The position numbers were made by a program, and so were the translations under genes. Shown in pieces: positions 6,088 to 8,017 of a DNA stretch of 8,017 nt (positions are counted from its first letter, which is position 1; each line of letters starts with the position of its first letter). Source of the stretch: JBOHER01 sp050701115. GTDB lineage: Bacteria; Actinomycetota; Actinomycetes; Mycobacteriales; Pseudonocardiaceae. The stretch is from positions 1 to 8,017 of the forward strand of contig JBOHER010000255.1 in NCBI GenBank assembly GCA_050701115.1. The letters are read 5' to 3'. The notes below the pieces were generated by a model, which saw only the letters and a list, made by a program, of their open reading frames with translations, searched no databases and had not been told where the DNA came from.

Positions 6088-6768
6088 ATGCCACAGCTCA
6101 CCGGTGACCAGATCAGAAAGCGTCTCGCCGACGCGCGGCTATACCTGTGCACGGACGCGCGTTCGGAGCGGGGCGACCTCGCGGAGTTCGTCGACGCGGC
6201 GCTCGCGGGCGGCGTCGACATCATCCAACTCCGGGACAAGACGGGTGGCGCCCCGCTGGAGGCGCGCAGGGAGATCGCCGCCGTCGAGGTGCTTGCCGAA
6301 GCGTGTGAACGGCACGGCGCGCTGCTGTCGGTCAACGATCGGGCGGACATCGCGCTGGCCGTCGGCGCTCATGTGCTCCACCTCGGCCAGGACGACATCC
6401 CGGTTGACCTGGCGCGACGGATAATCGGCGAAGGCCCCGTCGTGGGCCGCTCGACGCACTCGGCTGCCCAGGCACGGGCCGCCGAAGCCGAGCCAGGCGT
6501 GGACTACTTCTGCACCGGGCCATGCTGGCCTACGCCGACGAAGCCGGGCAGGAGCGCGCCCGGGCTCGATCTGGTGCGTGCCACCGCGGCCGAAGCGCCC
6601 AACCGTCCGTGGTTCGCGATCGGCGGCATCGACCGCGCTCGGCTGGCCGAGGTACTTGAGGCAGGGGCGCAACGGATCGTCGTGGTGCGGGCGATCACCG
6701 AGGCGGCCGATCCCCGCGCGGCGGCGGCCGAACTCACGGCCGCACTGCGCGACGATCGGACCCGCTGA
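6088..6768 (+). CDS. thiE: Thiamine-phosphate synthase ThiE
   Basis: A 226-residue TIM-barrel enzyme that joins hydroxymethylpyrimidine diphosphate and thiazole phosphate (carboxylate form) into thiamine phosphate. Family marks: LYLCTDA (18-24), IIQLRDK (45-51, with Q47, R49 and K51 for the pyrimidine diphosphate), LSVNDRADIALAVGAHVLHLGQDD (80-103, with Mg-binding D84 and D103), GRSTHS (120-125), DYFCTGPCWPTPTKPGRSAPGL (from 139, the thiazole-phosphate loop) and PWFAIGGID (174-182). The TGPCWPTPTKPGR form of the loop is, from memory, usual in actinobacteria. ATG 6088 is chosen because the N-terminus then has normal length. It is divergent from thiO with the riboswitch in between but not in its own transcript, so it is probably not under the same TPP control. 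It ends inside a strong stem-loop. Confidence 0.97.
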   Translation: MPQLTGDQIRKRLADARLYLCTDARSERGDLAEFVDAALAGGVDIIQLRDKTGGAPLEARREIAAVEVLAEACERHGALLSVNDRADIALAVGAHVLHLGQDDIPVDLARRIIGEGPVVGRSTHSAAQARAAEAEPGVDYFCTGPCWPTPTKPGRSAPGLDLVRATAAEAPNRPWFAIGGIDRARLAEVLEAGAQRIVVVRAITEAADPRAAAAELTAALRDDRTR

Positions 6769-6797
6769 GCCGGTGGGGGGAAGGCTGGCTCAGCGGG
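6761..6797 (+). terminator. Stem-loop terminator overlapping the thiE stop codon
   Basis: CCCGCTGAGCC (6761-6771) and GGCTCAGCGGG (6787-6797) form a perfect 11-bp stem with a 15-base loop. The TGA of thiE (6766-6768) lies in the 5' arm. There is no T-run afterwards; this is a GC-type stem as often seen behind actinobacterial genes. A role in mRNA end protection is equally possible. Confidence 0.7.
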
Positions 6798-6818
6798 CCC
6801 GATCGATGCGACGCAGAC

Positions 6819-6937
6819 GGTGCGGGCTGTGCAGGGTCAGTCCGCACGACTGCTGGTCACGACGGTAAGGAACTGACGGGGAGCCCGGAAGGGCTTGCGG
6901 TGCCGACGACGCGGTGGGTTTTTCCCAAGCCCGCACC
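6819..6937 (+). other. Candidate structured RNA element between thiE and the dehydratase gene
   Basis: GGTGCGGGCT (6819-6828) pairs perfectly over 10 bp with AGCCCGCACC (6928-6937). Three further stems fit inside at the same time: GTCAGT/ACTGAC (6836-6841 with 6872-6877), GAGCCC/GGGCTT with a GGAA loop of GNRA type (6881-6886 with 6891-6896, one G-U), and TGGG-TTTTT-CCCA (6915-6927). A competing local hairpin uses the same 5' arm: GTGCGGGCT (6820-6828) with AGTCCGCAC (6839-6847), one G-U. Another alternative is GGGCTTG (6891-6897) with CAAGCCC (6926-6932). I recognise no known riboswitch, SRP, RNase P or T-box core. It lies about 85 bp before the dehydratase ATG. The strand is inferred from the GNRA loop and neighbouring genes; chance pairing in GC-rich DNA is a real alternative. 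Apart from this and the thiE terminator I see nothing in 6769-7009. Confidence 0.35.
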
Positions 6938-7009
6938 ATTCCCAGTTAGCCGCACACACAGTAACCGCGCACGGTTCGACGGTGACAGCTGGTGACCGCG
7001 CCGCGCTGG

Positions 7010-7021
7010 CATAGTGACGGT
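7010..7021 (+). promoter_or_regulatory. Candidate -10 box of the dehydratase gene, leaderless start
   Basis: CATAGT (7010-7015; 4 of 6 to TATAAT) is followed by six bases and then ATG 7022, the same geometry as at the LuxR gene. No ribosome site is seen next to this ATG. The -35 is not clear. Confidence 0.4.
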
Positions 7022-7969
7022 ATGAACCTGGTGACCCTCAGCGATATTCGTGCCGCAGCGGAACGGATCGCACCGATCGCGACCCGCACGCCATTGCTGG
7101 CGCAACCATGGTCGAACCGTCCACTGTGGCTCAAAGCGGAAAACCTCCAGCAAGGTGGCGCCTTCAAGATCCGAGGCGCGTACAACGCCATCGCCGCGCT
7201 GAGCGAGGAGGATCGAGCGCGCGGTGTAGTGGCCTACTCCAGCGGTAACCACGCCAACGCCGTCGCTCGGGCAGCCAAGGAATTCGGCGTCCGCGCGACG
7301 ATCGTGATGCAGGACTCGACACCGAGGGTCAAGGTCGAAGCGACCGCCGCCCACGGCGCCGAGATCATCGAGGTGCCGATGTCAGAACGGGAAGCTGTCG
7401 CGCACTCGATCGCCGAACAACGCGGTCTGACCCTGGTTCCACCGTTCGACCACCCGAATGTGATCGCCGGGCAGGGCACCATCGGCTTGGAGATCGCTGA
7501 GGACCTTCCCGACGTTGACGTCGTGCTGGTGCCGATCGCGGGCGGTGGGCTGGCCTCCGGCGTCGGGACCGCGATCAAGGCTCTGTGCCCGGACGCCGCC
7601 GTCTACGGCGTCGAACCGGAGCTCGCCGCCGATGCTGCGGAGAGCCTCGCGGCCGGGCACCGGGTGCACTGGCCTGCTGAGCAGCGGGCCCGGACCATCG
7701 CCGACGGGTTGCGCACCGAACCCTCAGAGCTGACCTTCGCGCACCTTCGCGCGGTGCTGGACGGGATCGTCACGGTCTCCGAGGTGGAAATCCGCGCCGC
7801 GGTGCGCGTGCTGGCCACCCGCGCCAGGTTGGTCGCCGAGCCGAGCGGGTCGGTCACCACTGCCGCGCACCTCTTCCACAGCGAGGCGCTACCCCCCGGC
7901 CGCACGGTCTCTGTCGTCTCCGGCGGCAACATCGACCCGGACCTGCTCGCGGAGATCCTGATCGGCTGA
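7022..7969 (+). CDS. Threonine/serine dehydratase (PLP fold type II, no ACT domain)
   Basis: A 315-residue enzyme of the threonine ammonia-lyase/serine racemase family, which deaminates L-threonine to 2-oxobutanoate or L-serine to pyruvate. GGAFKIRGAYNAI (45-57) contains the PLP Schiff-base lysine K49; SSGNHANAVA (73-82) contacts cofactor and substrate; AGQGTIGLEI (149-158) and the phosphate-binding glycine loop PIAGGGLASG (171-180) are in place; SGGNID (300-305) closes the active site. The protein ends right after the catalytic domain. There is no C-terminal ACT-type domain, so it should not be feedback-inhibited by isoleucine like a biosynthetic IlvA; a catabolic dehydratase or serine/threonine detoxifying role is more likely. 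Racemase activity cannot be excluded from sequence. A start at 6992 (GTG) would add ten residues (MTAPRWHSDG) unlike the family; ATG 7022 is preferred and has a -10 box just before it. The gene stands alone on the plus strand after thiE. Confidence 0.93.
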   Translation: MNLVTLSDIRAAAERIAPIATRTPLLAQPWSNRPLWLKAENLQQGGAFKIRGAYNAIAALSEEDRARGVVAYSSGNHANAVARAAKEFGVRATIVMQDSTPRVKVEATAAHGAEIIEVPMSEREAVAHSIAEQRGLTLVPPFDHPNVIAGQGTIGLEIAEDLPDVDVVLVPIAGGGLASGVGTAIKALCPDAAVYGVEPELAADAAESLAAGHRVHWPAEQRARTIADGLRTEPSELTFAHLRAVLDGIVTVSEVEIRAAVRVLATRARLVAEPSGSVTTAAHLFHSEALPPGRTVSVVSGGNIDPDLLAEILIG

Positions 7970-8017
7970 CCGCAACCCTCTGGCCCCGTGTCGTGCGTGA
8001 ATGTTGTTGCTCAAGCA
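7970..8017. other. Non-coding right edge with a possible half inverted repeat
   Basis: No gene is seen in these 48 bases. The window stops at TTGTTGCTCAAGCA, where TGCT and AGCA are complementary around CA. If the arm continues past the edge this would be the centre of a larger hairpin, perhaps the dehydratase terminator or a dispersed intergenic repeat. Confidence 0.25.

Noticed and set aside
6881..6896. GGAA-capped hairpin as part of a signal recognition particle RNA
   Set aside because: The tetraloop resembles the SRP domain, but the conserved asymmetric internal loops and flanking helix of bacterial 4.5S RNA are absent.
6992..7021. GTG start at 6992 for the dehydratase
   Set aside because: The extra ten residues do not resemble the family and would cover the -10-like box; ATG 7022 gives the normal N-terminus.
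6857..7354. 165-residue minus-strand frame covering the thiE-dehydratase gap
   Set aside because: Most of it lies antisense to the catalytic lysine region of the dehydratase and the rest covers the gap; no motif or ribosome site supports it.

Overview
The window looks like chromosomal DNA of a high-GC actinobacterium. GC is very high, almost every coding region has long shadow frames, GTG/TTG starts occur, several genes look leaderless, and the thiamine genes are laid out as in mycobacteria and relatives (thiE divergent from thiO-thiS-thiG). A Pseudonocardiaceae- or Nocardia-like source is a guess from general appearance, not a measurement. I see no IS element, tRNA, rRNA or CRISPR array.

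Left part (1-3705, all minus strand): a LuxR-type regulator with a long TPR-like body and a C-terminal HTH, then a small set running toward the left edge: a secreted four-cysteine protein of unknown function, a class I SAM-dependent methyltransferase, and the N-terminal part of a multi-pass membrane protein. The last three are closely spaced and are probably one transcript. The regulator is broken in this sequence by two single-base frameshifts about 860 bp apart. Adding one base near 3460 and removing one near 2597 restores a continuous 547-residue protein. A triple 14-bp direct repeat fills most of the gap between the methyltransferase and membrane protein genes.

Middle part (3764-6768): a thiamine thiazole/coupling locus. 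thiO, thiS and thiG overlap or nearly abut on the minus strand behind a clear TPP riboswitch; thiE is divergent on the plus strand. ThiO oxidises glycine to the imine, ThiS carries the sulfur on its C-terminal Gly-Gly, ThiG builds the thiazole phosphate, and ThiE joins thiazole and pyrimidine into thiamine phosphate. The riboswitch is the obvious feedback device, and the thiO Shine-Dalgarno appears to lie inside the aptamer. The operon ends at a long, nearly perfect palindrome just after thiG; thiE ends in an 11-bp perfect stem that includes its own stop codon.

Right part (6769-8017): an intergenic stretch with an unexplained set of compatible stems closed by a perfect 10-bp long-range pairing (6819-6937), then a single-domain PLP threonine/serine dehydratase without an ACT domain, and a short non-coding edge that stops in what may be half of an inverted repeat.
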